Origin: Alphaproteobacteria bacterium
Lineage (GTDB): Bacteria; Pseudomonadota; Alphaproteobacteria; Rhodobacterales; Rhodobacteraceae
Reading direction: 5' to 3'
Assembly (NCBI GenBank): GCA_030429105.1
Contig: JAUIDE010000021.1
Span: forward strand, 1-47,551
Length of the DNA: 47,551 bases
The notes under the pieces were generated by a model that searched no databases, was not told where the DNA came from, and worked only from the letters and a program-made list of their open reading frames with translations. Made by a program: the position numbers and the translations under genes. Positions 1 to 6,956 of the stretch are shown here, one piece after another (position 1 is the stretch's first letter; the number at the start of each line of letters is the position of its first letter).

Positions 1-425
1 TACTCCGAGCTGCGGGCGGCCGCGTCACGCAGCATTTGCCGGCGCAGGCGCTCCTGCTCGGCGCCCTTGAGCTTGGCCTCGGAGATCCGCTCCTCGGCGG
101 CGCGGGCGAGCTGCCCGTCGTCGACGTTGAAGGGCAGCCAGCGCAGGCCTTCCTTGACCCGCTGGAAGCGCTCCTGGGCCTCGTTGAAGCGATCGCGCTT
201 CATGAGCAGCTCGCCCTCGTTGAACAGGCGCTGCAGCTCGAACTTGGACTGCTCCATGCGCGCCAGGCGCTGCTCGACGAGCACGCGCACGGGCTCCCGG
301 AACTGACCGGTGCGCCCGGTGCCCGTGAGGTATTCCGCGCGGTCCAGCAGGTTCCGCGCCTCGATCAGGCCCGGGTCGAGCTTGGTCGATCGGGAGAGGT
401 GCTGCACCGCCTCGCGGTAGCGCAG
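1..425 (-). pseudogene. Downstream part of an amber-interrupted TPR/coiled-coil protein
   Basis: Translation of the minus strand continues in the frame of the gene at 426-1175 past its TAG stop, with no further stop to the window edge. The text is protein-like: a TPR-type stretch directly after the stop (LRYREAVQHLSRSTKLDP), then RLARMEQSKFELQRLFNEG and a charged helical region. The TPR unit reads smoothly across the stop if the TAG stood for one residue; CAG (Gln) is one base away. I therefore read it as the second half of one gene broken by a nonsense change or a base-call error. It is incomplete because the gene runs off the window. Function is unknown. The lysine- and glutamate-rich style is unlike the rest of this genome, so a chimeric join is possible. 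Confidence 0.5.
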
Positions 426-1175
426 CTACATGTAGAGGTTCTTGCCCGTCTTGAGGTAGTTCTTGGCGAGCGCCTTCTTCTCCTGCTCCTTGCGCTCCTT
501 TTCCTTCTGGAGGGCGAGCTTTTGCTTCTCCGCGAGGTCCTTCTCGATCTCCTGCTTCTTCTTCTCCGCCTCGATGCGCTTCTGTTCGGCGAGGTCGGCC
601 TTCTGCTTCGCGAGATCGGCCTTGTCCTTCGCCTCCTTCGCCTTCTTTTCGGCGAGGTCCTTCTCCTTCTCGCCGATTCCGGCGGGCAGGCCGTCCTTCT
701 CGTCCTTCGCCTGCTTTTCCTTCTCCTTGGCGGCCAGCGCCTCGTCCTTCGCGGTCTTCTCGTCTTCCTTCGCCTTGAGCGCCTCCTTCTCCTTCAGCGT
801 CTTCTCGGCCTCGGCGGCCTCCTTCGCCTTCTTCGCGGCGAGTTCGTCTTCCTTGGCTTTCCTGAGCTCCTCCTTCGCCGTCTTCGTCGCCTCGTCCTCC
901 ACGCCGGGGAGGAGGAGCGTGAGGGAGGAGAGGGAAAAGAGGCCGCCATCGGCGCGGCGGAGGCTGACGGGCGCCCCCTCCGCGAGCCCGGCGCAGGCGC
1001 CGGCGGGGCAGGCGGCGGGCGTGAAGGGCGAGACGAGGAAGCCGCCGACGGCGTAGCCGCCCGCGCCGTCCGCCGCGCCCGAGAGGAAGTCTATCGTCGC
1101 GGCTTCGGCCGCGGGCGCCGCCGCGAGGAGAGCGGCGGAGAGGAAGAGTGGTTGAAGGCTGAACCGGTTGGCCAT
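426..1175 (-). CDS. Exported protein: VPLPA-type N-terminus fused to a Lys/Glu-rich coiled coil
   Basis: The 249-residue product starts MANRFSLQPLF, with a signal peptide ending near AEAA at residue 22. The ATG at 1175 is preceded by AGGGGA at good spacing. Residues 23 to about 90 parallel the neighbouring VPLPA-CTERM protein: both carry a GGFL motif, a Cys pair and RADG-LF-LS. At about residue 92 the protein switches abruptly to a highly charged coiled coil of Lys, Glu and Ala. It then ends in KTGKNLYM, the start of a TPR helix, at a TAG. The downstream frame continues as a TPR (see 1-425). The expected C-terminal sorting tail is absent. Function is unknown. Either this is a real exported coiled-coil protein truncated by an amber codon, or the window's left end joins two unrelated sequences near position 900. 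Confidence 0.55.
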   Translation of the reverse strand: MANRFSLQPLFLSAALLAAAPAAEAATIDFLSGAADGAGGYAVGGFLVSPFTPAACPAGACAGLAEGAPVSLRRADGGLFSLSSLTLLLPGVEDEATKTAKEELRKAKEDELAAKKAKEAAEAEKTLKEKEALKAKEDEKTAKDEALAAKEKEKQAKDEKDGLPAGIGEKEKDLAEKKAKEAKDKADLAKQKADLAEQKRIEAEKKKQEIEKDLAEKQKLALQKEKERKEQEKKALAKNYLKTGKNLYM

Positions 1176-1197
1176 CGTGACGTCCCCTGATTGAATC

Positions 1198-1215
1198 GGG
1201 GGCCTCCCGGCCCCC
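1198..1215. terminator. Perfect GC hairpin upstream of the 426-1175 gene
   Basis: GGGGGCC, a TCCC loop and GGCCCCC form a 7-bp perfect stem. It lies 23 nt upstream of the start at 1175 and about 118 nt downstream of the VPLPA-CTERM gene's stop. There is no T-run, so it may end the upstream transcript or act as a leader structure for the downstream gene. Confidence 0.35.
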
Positions 1216-1290
1216 GCGCTTTCAGGGTGAAAATTACCAGCCGCAGCCGGATTCGGACAATCGGGATTCACGGCCAGCGTGCGCGGCCTG

Positions 1291-1324
1291 TGCAAGCTTG
1301 CAAGCCGACCGTGCAGGACTGCAC
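1291..1324. promoter_or_regulatory. Two adjacent dyads in the gap between the exported-protein genes
   Basis: TGCAAGCTTGCA (1291-1302) is a perfect 12-nt palindrome. GTGCAG-GA-CTGCAC (1311-1324) is a perfect 6-bp inverted repeat with a 2-nt spacer. Both sit in the 157-bp gap upstream of the gene starting at 1175. The pair resembles a double operator, but no regulator is identifiable nearby. Confidence 0.3.
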
Positions 1325-1332
1325 GACCCCGC

Positions 1333-1950
1333 TCAGGTGCGGCGGCGACGGAGGACGCCGAGCGCGCCGAGGCCGCCGAGGAGGAGCCACGCCGTCGCCG
1401 GCAGGGGCACTGCAGGCGCCTGGGCGTTCGACGGGGCGGCGGAGGCGGCGAAGACGTTGTCGAGGCGGACGTTCCCGCCGGCCCCGGTCGAGAAGGTGAT
1501 GGAGCGGAGCCCGGTGAAGAGCTTCGGGTCAAGCGAGACGACGTGATCCTCGTTGTGCTTGAACGCCGAAGTCGAGAACGAGACGCTGACGGCCTGATCG
1601 GTGGTGAGCGTCAGGGCGTTGCCGCCCGCCTGCGACGGCGTCTTGTCCCGCGCGCGGACCACCTTCCCCTCGCCGAGCAGGGAGAAGCCGATTTCCGAGA
1701 GGTCGAAAAGCGCGCCGTCGGCCCGGGTCATTGTGAAGGATTCGTTGTCGTTCAGCGCGGCGCAGGAGCCGGAGAGGCAGTTTCCGTTCACGATGCGGAT
1801 GTCGTCGAAGAGGAAGCCGCCCTCGATATAGGTTTCCCCCTTCTTCGGCTTGTCGCCGTCGAAGCCGACCGTCGCCGCAGACGCCGCGCCGGCGAAGAGA
1901 ACGAACGCGAGGGCGGCGCCCGCCGCAGTCTTGATCGCCGAGAAACCCAT
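1333..1950 (-). CDS. VPLPA-CTERM sorting domain-containing exported protein
   Basis: The 205-residue product has a signal peptide (MGFSAIKTAAG..., cleavage after ASA near residue 26). A beta-rich middle follows, with two cysteines (GNCLSGSC). The C-terminal sorting signal has three parts: a VPLPAT motif, a hydrophobic helix (AWLLLGGLGALGV) and the basic tail RRRRT. VPLPA tails are the Rhodobacterales variant of PEP-CTERM, recognised by an exosortase-type membrane enzyme that attaches exported proteins at the cell surface, often together with exopolysaccharide. I chose the ATG at 1950, which has GGGTGG upstream; a GTG at 1971 would add 7 residues before the signal peptide. The N-terminal half is related to the neighbour at 426-1175, which suggests local duplication. 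No exosortase is in the window, so the processing enzyme must lie elsewhere. The individual function is unknown. Confidence 0.85.
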   Translation of the reverse strand: MGFSAIKTAAGAALAFVLFAGAASAATVGFDGDKPKKGETYIEGGFLFDDIRIVNGNCLSGSCAALNDNESFTMTRADGALFDLSEIGFSLLGEGKVVRARDKTPSQAGGNALTLTTDQAVSVSFSTSAFKHNEDHVVSLDPKLFTGLRSITFSTGAGGNVRLDNVFAASAAPSNAQAPAVPLPATAWLLLGGLGALGVLRRRRT

Positions 1951-2055
1951 GACGCCACCCGTTTGCAACACGACGCCGCGCGCCGTTCCGTTGAGCGGGC
2001 AGATGGACCCCGATCAAGGCGAAACGGCGCCCGATTCGCGCCGAGTCCGGGGAAT

Positions 2056-2069
2056 TTACGTTAACGTAA
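2056..2069. promoter_or_regulatory. 14-nt perfect palindrome, MerR-type operator candidate
   Basis: TTACGTTAACGTAA is a perfect AT-rich palindrome in otherwise GC-rich DNA. It lies about 106 nt upstream of the VPLPA-CTERM start (1950) and just after the stop of the lipoprotein gene. The ACGTTAACGT core resembles operators described for MerR-family regulators such as LiuR. No MerR gene is in the window. Confidence 0.45.
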
Positions 2070-2086
2070 GGGTAAGCTGCCGATTT

Positions 2087-2395
2087 TCAGCGGACCGGAC
2101 CGGAAATCGCGGCGCGGCGGCGCTCGGCGTCCACCAGCGCGGCGGCGAGGTCGCGCTGGACGGCCTCCCCCCGCTCCGGGTCCGGCGCGGCGTCGGTATA
2201 GACGCCCTGCGGCGGGGCGGGCGGGATGTCCGCCAGGCGCGGCCAGTCCGCCGCCGCGGCGCCGGAAGGCGGCAGCCGGTCGAAAATCTCCGGCCCCGTC
2301 CCCGTGCAACCCGGGAGCGCTGCGACGACAGGACCGCTCGCCAGAAGCGCGAAGCTGAGATACGCGCCGCGCGCGCCGTTCTTGAGATGCGCCAT
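2087..2395 (-). CDS. Small lipoprotein-like hypothetical protein divergent from phaC
   Basis: The 102-residue product has a hydrophobic N-terminus ending at a possible lipobox (AALPGC, Cys30; the Pro is atypical). A Pro/Ala-rich linker (FDRLPPSGAAAADWPRL...DIPPAPP) follows, and then a short charged helix. Similar small lipoproteins with a WPRL-DIPPAPP-type segment are, from memory, common in Rhodobacterales. It is transcribed away from phaC, with 100 bp between the two starts. Function is unknown. The residue pattern argues for a real gene, but the product assignment is limited to a probable membrane-anchored periplasmic protein. Confidence 0.6.
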   Translation of the reverse strand: MAHLKNGARGAYLSFALLASGPVVAALPGCTGTGPEIFDRLPPSGAAAADWPRLADIPPAPPQGVYTDAAPDPERGEAVQRDLAAALVDAERRRAAISGPVR

Positions 2396-2495
2396 CCGGG
2401 CCTCGTGTTATGCTCGGAAAAAGACTAACGGGCCACGAGCGACGCCGCCAGAGCGGCGCGACATGGGGCGCGAAGCGCCGAAGGGAGAGACGAGG

Positions 2496-4319
2496 ATGAG
2501 CCAGAGCCCGGTGAAGACCCCGCCGCATTCGCCCGCCGACCTTCCCGGCGTGGAGGAGAGCGCCGAATTCGCCGCGAACATGGCGGTCGTGATGCAGCGC
2601 AGCCAGGAAGTCTGGGCGCGGATGGTCGAGGCCTCGGCGAAGGACGAGACGCGCCCCGTCGCCGACCCGCTGAACGTCACGCCCGTCTTCGTCGAGTTGA
2701 CGAAGGAGATGCTCAACCATCCGCGGGAGCTGGCCGAGAAATCCCTCGAACTCTGGATCCAGCAGGCCGAGCTCTGGCGGCGGACGATGATGGGCTGGGT
2801 CGGCGCCGAGAAGGCGGAGCCGCTCGTCGAGCCCGACAAGGGCGACAAGCGCTTCGCGGACCGGGAATGGAGCGAGAATCAGGTCTTCAACTACATGAAG
2901 CAGGCCTATCTCCTGACCTCCCGCTGGGCGCGGGACGTGGCGCACGAGATCGGCGACATGCCGGAGCGGGACCGGCGGAAACTCGACTTCTACATGCGCA
3001 ACATCATGGAGGCGATGAGCCCCTCCAACTTCGCCAGCACCAACCCCGAAGTGCTGCGCGCGACGATCGAGGAGAAGGGCGCCAACCTCGTCCGCGGCGT
3101 CGAGGCGCTGGCCAAGGACGTGGCGCGCGGCAAGGGCAAGCTCATCATCAGCCAGACCGACATGAAGGCCTTCAAGGTCGGCGAGAACATGGCGCTGACG
3201 GAAGGCGCCGTAGTCTGGCGCAACAACGTCCTCGAACTCATCCAGTATTCGCCGAAGACGGAGACCGTCTGGTCCCGCCCGCTGCTCTTCGTGCCGCCCT
3301 GGATCAACAAGTACTACGTTCTCGACCTCAACCCCAAGAAGTCGATGATGCAGTGGCTGGTGGAGCAGGGGCACAATGTCTTCATCATCTCCTGGGTCAA
3401 CCCCGGCGAGGCGCAGAAGAACGAGACCTGGGACAGCTACATGAACGCCATCATGGAGGCGATCGACAAGGTCCGCGAGGAGACCGGGCAGGAGCAGATC
3501 AACATCGGCTCCTACTGCATCGGCGCCACGATGACGGGCACGATGCTCGCCCATATGGCCAAGGTGGGGGACACGCGCGTCGCCTCGGCCACGATGTTCA
3601 CCGGGCAGCTCGAATTCTCCTCCGCCGGCGATCTTCAGGTGCTGGTGGACGACAAGACCATCGAGCTCGTGGACGAGAAGATGGAGAAGGGCTGGCTGCC
3701 GGCGGACACGATGGCGACCGCCTTCAACATGCTCCGCTCGTCTGACCTCATCTGGTCCTATGTCGTGCAGAACTACATGCTGGGGAAGGACCCGTTCCCG
3801 TTCGACCTGCTCTACTGGAACGCGGATTCGACCTCGATGCCGGCGAAGGTCCATCACTTCTATCTGGAGAAGTTCTACAAGGACAACGCGCTGGCGAAGG
3901 GCGAGCTCGCGGTGCAGGGCCACAAGGTGGACGTGGCGGATATCCGGATGCCCGTCTATCACCTCGCCAGCCGGGAGGATCACATCGCCCCCGCCGCCTC
4001 CGCCTATCGCGCCGCGAAGCTGCTGAAGAACGCGGAGAACCGCTTCGTCGTCGCGGGCTCGGGCCATATCGCGGGGGTGGTGAACCCGCCTGCTTTGGGC
4101 AAATACCAGCACTGGGTGCGCGAGGGCGTGGAGCAGCCGACGCTGGAGGCCTGGCTCGACGGCGCGGAGGAGCGCCCCGGCTCCTGGTGGCCGGACTGGG
4201 ACCGCTGGCTCGCGGAGCGCTCGGGCGAGCGCGTGCCCGCGCGGGCGCCGGGCGAGCGGCTCGGCGTGATAGAGCCGGCGCCGGGCTCCTATGTCCGGGT
4301 CAGGTTCGACGAGGGTTGA
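2496..4319 (+). CDS. phaC: Class I poly(3-hydroxyalkanoate) synthase
   Basis: The 607-residue product polymerises (R)-3-hydroxyacyl-CoA into polyhydroxyalkanoate at the granule surface. The N-terminal PhaC domain covers roughly residues 60-260 and carries the conserved PPWINKYYVLDLNP segment at 267-280. The alpha/beta-hydrolase core follows. The catalytic triad is visible: Cys341 in SYCIG, Asp495 in REDHIAP and His524 in GSGHIAGVVNPP. The lipase-like box is S-Y-C-I-G, with Ser instead of the usual first Gly. The length fits class I (about 560-620). The ATG at 2496 follows a GGGAGAGACGAGG ribosome site; an upstream in-frame ATG at 2463 lacks one. No phaE, phaP, phaR or phaZ lies alongside, so this is a stand-alone synthase gene. 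Confidence 0.95.
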   Translation: MSQSPVKTPPHSPADLPGVEESAEFAANMAVVMQRSQEVWARMVEASAKDETRPVADPLNVTPVFVELTKEMLNHPRELAEKSLELWIQQAELWRRTMMGWVGAEKAEPLVEPDKGDKRFADREWSENQVFNYMKQAYLLTSRWARDVAHEIGDMPERDRRKLDFYMRNIMEAMSPSNFASTNPEVLRATIEEKGANLVRGVEALAKDVARGKGKLIISQTDMKAFKVGENMALTEGAVVWRNNVLELIQYSPKTETVWSRPLLFVPPWINKYYVLDLNPKKSMMQWLVEQGHNVFIISWVNPGEAQKNETWDSYMNAIMEAIDKVREETGQEQINIGSYCIGATMTGTMLAHMAKVGDTRVASATMFTGQLEFSSAGDLQVLVDDKTIELVDEKMEKGWLPADTMATAFNMLRSSDLIWSYVVQNYMLGKDPFPFDLLYWNADSTSMPAKVHHFYLEKFYKDNALAKGELAVQGHKVDVADIRMPVYHLASREDHIAPAASAYRAAKLLKNAENRFVVAGSGHIAGVVNPPALGKYQHWVREGVEQPTLEAWLDGAEERPGSWWPDWDRWLAERSGERVPARAPGERLGVIEPAPGSYVRVRFDEG

Positions 4320-4323
4320 GGCC

Positions 4324-4370
4324 GCCCGGGGCGGCGCGGCGGCCGGCGCGGCGTTCGGCTCCGCCCGGGC
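4324..4370. terminator. GC-rich inverted repeat between convergent phaC and mttB-like genes
   Basis: GCCCGGGGCGG (4324-4334) can pair with CCGCCCGGGC (4361-4370) with one bulged base. The repeat fills the 51-bp gap between the two convergent stop codons. A bidirectional terminator is plausible, but the loop is long and there is no U-tract. Confidence 0.3.
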
Positions 4371-5918
4371 TCAGCTTTCCGGCGGCGCGCCGCCTTCCGC
4401 CGTCCGGCGCGCGATGAAGGCGCGGAGGGCTTCGAGCTTCGCGGGGTCGGCGGTCGCGGGCGGGGCGGAGGCGGCGAGCTTCGCCTTCCATATGTCCGTC
4501 GCCCTCCGGCTGGCGTCGCGGGCGCCCTGTTCCGTCCAGGTTCCGAAATTCGACCAGTCGGCGACGAGCGGCTCGTAGAACGCGGTCTGGTAGCGCGCCA
4601 TCGTATGCGCGGCGCCGAAGAAATGCCCGCCGGGCGCGACTTCCGCGAGCGCGTCGAAGGCGATTTCCGGCGCCCCGGCCGCCACGGGCGCGCAAAGCTC
4701 GGCCACCATCTGCACGACCTCCAGATCGGTCACGAACTTCTCGTAGGAGACGGAGAGCCCGCTTTCGAGCCAGCCCGCGGCGTGGATCACCACCGTCGCG
4801 CCGGCGAGGAGGCAGCCCCAGAGCGCGAACTGCGTCTCGTTCGCCGCCTGCGCGTCGGGCGTGTTGGCCGCGGAGCCGGTGGCGCAGCGCCACGGGAGCC
4901 CGATCCGCCGCGCGAGCTGCCCGGCGAGGAGCGTGGCGCGGAACTGCTCGGGCGTGCCGAGCGCCGGGGCGCCGGACTTCATGTCCACATTCGAGGTGAA
5001 CGTGCCGTAGAGCACCGGCGCCCCGGGCCGCGCGAGCTGCGCCAGCGTGATCGCCGCCAGCGCCTCGGCATGCGAGAGCGTCATAGCCCCGGCGACGGTC
5101 ACCGGCGCCATCGCGCCCATCATCGTGAAGGGGGTGACGATGATCGCCTGCCCGGCGCGGGCGAAGTCGATCAGCCCCTGCGCCATCGGCACGTCGATCT
5201 GCCTCGGCGAGTTGGTGTTGACGATCGTGTAGCAATGCGGCGCGGCGCGGAATTCCGCCTCCGTCAGGCCCTTGAAGGCCCGCAGCATCTCGAACCCGTC
5301 CGCCGTCTGCGGCGCGCCGCGGGCGTAGACGAAGGGCGGCTTGTCGGACCAGGAGAGCAGCGTCTCCATCGTGAAATAGTGCCGGAGATGCGGCGGCGAA
5401 TCCTGCGGCTCGACCAGGGGCGGCACGACATGGAGCGCGTCGAATGCGGCGGTGAGGCGCACGAGCTCGGTGAAGTCCCGCATCGTTCCGGGGCGCCGGC
5501 CGCGTTCGAGGTCGGTCGCGTGCGGGGCCCCGGCGCCCGGCTGGAAGCTGAGCGCGCCGAGCTCCATCGCCACGTCCCGCTCCGGCGCGACCCCGCGGAG
5601 GGCGAAGCCGCGCGGCGCCGCCGCCAGCGCGGCCTCGATCATCTCCCGCCCGATCCGGACATGCTGCGCCGCCTCGTCCACGAGCGCGCCGCCGGCCCTG
5701 AAAATCGCCCGCGCCTCAGGCAGCAGGACGCGGAGGCCGAGTTCCTCCAGCACGCGCAGCGCGGCCTCGTGGATCGCCTCAAGCTCGTCGTCGGAGACGA
5801 GGCGCAGGGGGGGAAACGGGTTGCGGAGCCGCCGGTAGTCCGCGGCGCGCGTCTCCGCGCGCGGCTCCCCGAGGCGCCGGCCGCGCCGCTTCGTGGTGAT
5901 TTCGCCGCTCTCCCTCAC
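4371..5918 (-). CDS. Trimethylamine methyltransferase (MttB) family protein, non-pyrrolysine type
   Basis: The 515-residue product belongs to the MttB/COG5598 family of corrinoid-dependent methyltransferases, which move a methyl group from a quaternary or tertiary amine onto a cobalamin protein. Family-typical segments are LRNPFPPLRLVSDDELEAIH at the N-terminus, the central TNSPRQIDVPMAQGLIDFA and GTFTSNVDMKSGAPALGTPE, and the C-terminal GGHFFGAAHTMARYQTAFYEP. The frame has no internal TAG, so it is not a pyrrolysine-containing trimethylamine enzyme. Known non-Pyl relatives act on glycine betaine, proline betaine or carnitine. The start is a GTG at 5918 with AGGA upstream; no ATG fits. No corrinoid protein is in the window, so the methyl acceptor is encoded elsewhere. 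The substrate is not predictable from sequence. Confidence 0.85.
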   Translation of the reverse strand: MRESGEITTKRRGRRLGEPRAETRAADYRRLRNPFPPLRLVSDDELEAIHEAALRVLEELGLRVLLPEARAIFRAGGALVDEAAQHVRIGREMIEAALAAAPRGFALRGVAPERDVAMELGALSFQPGAGAPHATDLERGRRPGTMRDFTELVRLTAAFDALHVVPPLVEPQDSPPHLRHYFTMETLLSWSDKPPFVYARGAPQTADGFEMLRAFKGLTEAEFRAAPHCYTIVNTNSPRQIDVPMAQGLIDFARAGQAIIVTPFTMMGAMAPVTVAGAMTLSHAEALAAITLAQLARPGAPVLYGTFTSNVDMKSGAPALGTPEQFRATLLAGQLARRIGLPWRCATGSAANTPDAQAANETQFALWGCLLAGATVVIHAAGWLESGLSVSYEKFVTDLEVVQMVAELCAPVAAGAPEIAFDALAEVAPGGHFFGAAHTMARYQTAFYEPLVADWSNFGTWTEQGARDASRRATDIWKAKLAASAPPATADPAKLEALRAFIARRTAEGGAPPES

Positions 5919-6001
5919 GCGCGCATCCTGCGCCGTTCCGGGTTCGAGGGCGAGGGGGGAATGACGCGGGCCGCATTGTGGAGCCGATCCCGCGCGCCTT
6001 G

Positions 6002-6907
6002 TCAGGCCCCCTGACGCCGCGGCGCGAGCGCCGTATGCATCCCGAGCAGCATGAGCGCCGCCGCGACCCAGAAGGCCGGGGCCGGCGACTCGCCGAACGC
6101 CGCCATGCTCCAGAGGATGCCCGCCGCCACCGCGAGATAGTTGAAGATCGAGAACCGCGCCGCGCCGATGGCCGCGACGATCATGTAGAAGAGCGGGTAG
6201 AAGAGCGCGTTCAGGAGCGTCGCAAGCACGAAGGGCGAGAGATGCGCGGCCCCCGGCGACGCCGGCGCCAGCGGCGCGCCGATGGCGAGCGCGATGGCGA
6301 CGGCGATGAGCGCGCCGCCGAGCAGCGTGCCTGCCGCCATCGAGATCGCGGAGGCGGCGGGCGGCCGGAGCCAGACGGCGCAATTGTTCGCGAGCGCGAA
6401 CATGGCCGGCGCGATCAGGGCGAGGAAGAACCACTTCACGTTCCCGGCCTCGATCACCCCGCTCTCCGGCCAGACGATCATCGCGATTCCCGCGGTTCCG
6501 AGGAGCATCCCGAGCAGCACCCGCCGGTCGAACCGCTCCGAACCGGCGGAGACGGCGATGACGAGGGTGAGGATCGGCGAGAGGCAGAGCACGAGCGTGA
6601 GGATCGAGGCGTCCAGATGCTTCGCCGCCTCGACGAGGATGCCAATGGGCGCGCCGATCACGAGCCCTCCCAGCGCCAGCCAGGCGACGACATGGCGCCG
6701 CCCCACTCCGCGCGCCTCCCCGCGCAGGAGCACGAGGAGAAGGAGCGCGAGGCCGGCCGCCGCCGCCGGCCAGAGCGCGAAGGCCACAGCCGGCCAGCCC
6801 GCCTCCGCGGCGAGCCTGTTGATCGGGAACACCCCGCCATAGAGCGCCGCGGCGCCGAGAAGGTTCGCGGCGTCGCGGCGTGTGACCGGATGCGCGGCGG
6901 CGGTCAA
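6002..6907 (-). CDS. DMT superfamily (EamA) transporter
   Basis: The 301-residue hydrophobic protein has about ten predicted membrane helices in two EamA-like halves. The first half includes LGAAALYGGVFPINRLA and ILTLVLCLSPILTLVIAV. The second half starts near NVKWFFLALIAPAMFALA and ends with ILWSMAAFGESPAPAFWVAAALML, the typical last-two-helix motif. Such proteins usually export amino acids, amines or related metabolites across the inner membrane. The only start consistent with full length is a TTG at 6907 without a clear ribosome site, so the N-terminus is uncertain by about 10 residues. It lies downstream of hyuA/hyuB set 1 on the same strand. An overflow exporter for a pathway intermediate is possible. 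Confidence 0.8.
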   Translation of the reverse strand: MTAAAHPVTRRDAANLLGAAALYGGVFPINRLAAEAGWPAVAFALWPAAAAGLALLLLVLLRGEARGVGRRHVVAWLALGGLVIGAPIGILVEAAKHLDASILTLVLCLSPILTLVIAVSAGSERFDRRVLLGMLLGTAGIAMIVWPESGVIEAGNVKWFFLALIAPAMFALANNCAVWLRPPAASAISMAAGTLLGGALIAVAIALAIGAPLAPASPGAAHLSPFVLATLLNALFYPLFYMIVAAIGAARFSIFNYLAVAAGILWSMAAFGESPAPAFWVAAALMLLGMHTALAPRRQGA

Positions 6908-6956
6908 TCGGCCCGCCGGGAGGGCGCGCCCCGAAGCGGCGCCGCAGGAGCTCCGG

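Noticed and set aside
36-1190. Long plus-strand open frame of 384 codons
   Set aside because: It is the complement of the coiled-coil gene. Its Leu/Arg-rich text has no domain character, whereas the opposite strand shows a signal peptide, heptads and TPR.
2061-4112. 683-codon minus-strand frame antisense to phaC
   Set aside because: Shadow produced by GC-rich codons; phaC is unambiguous on the other strand.
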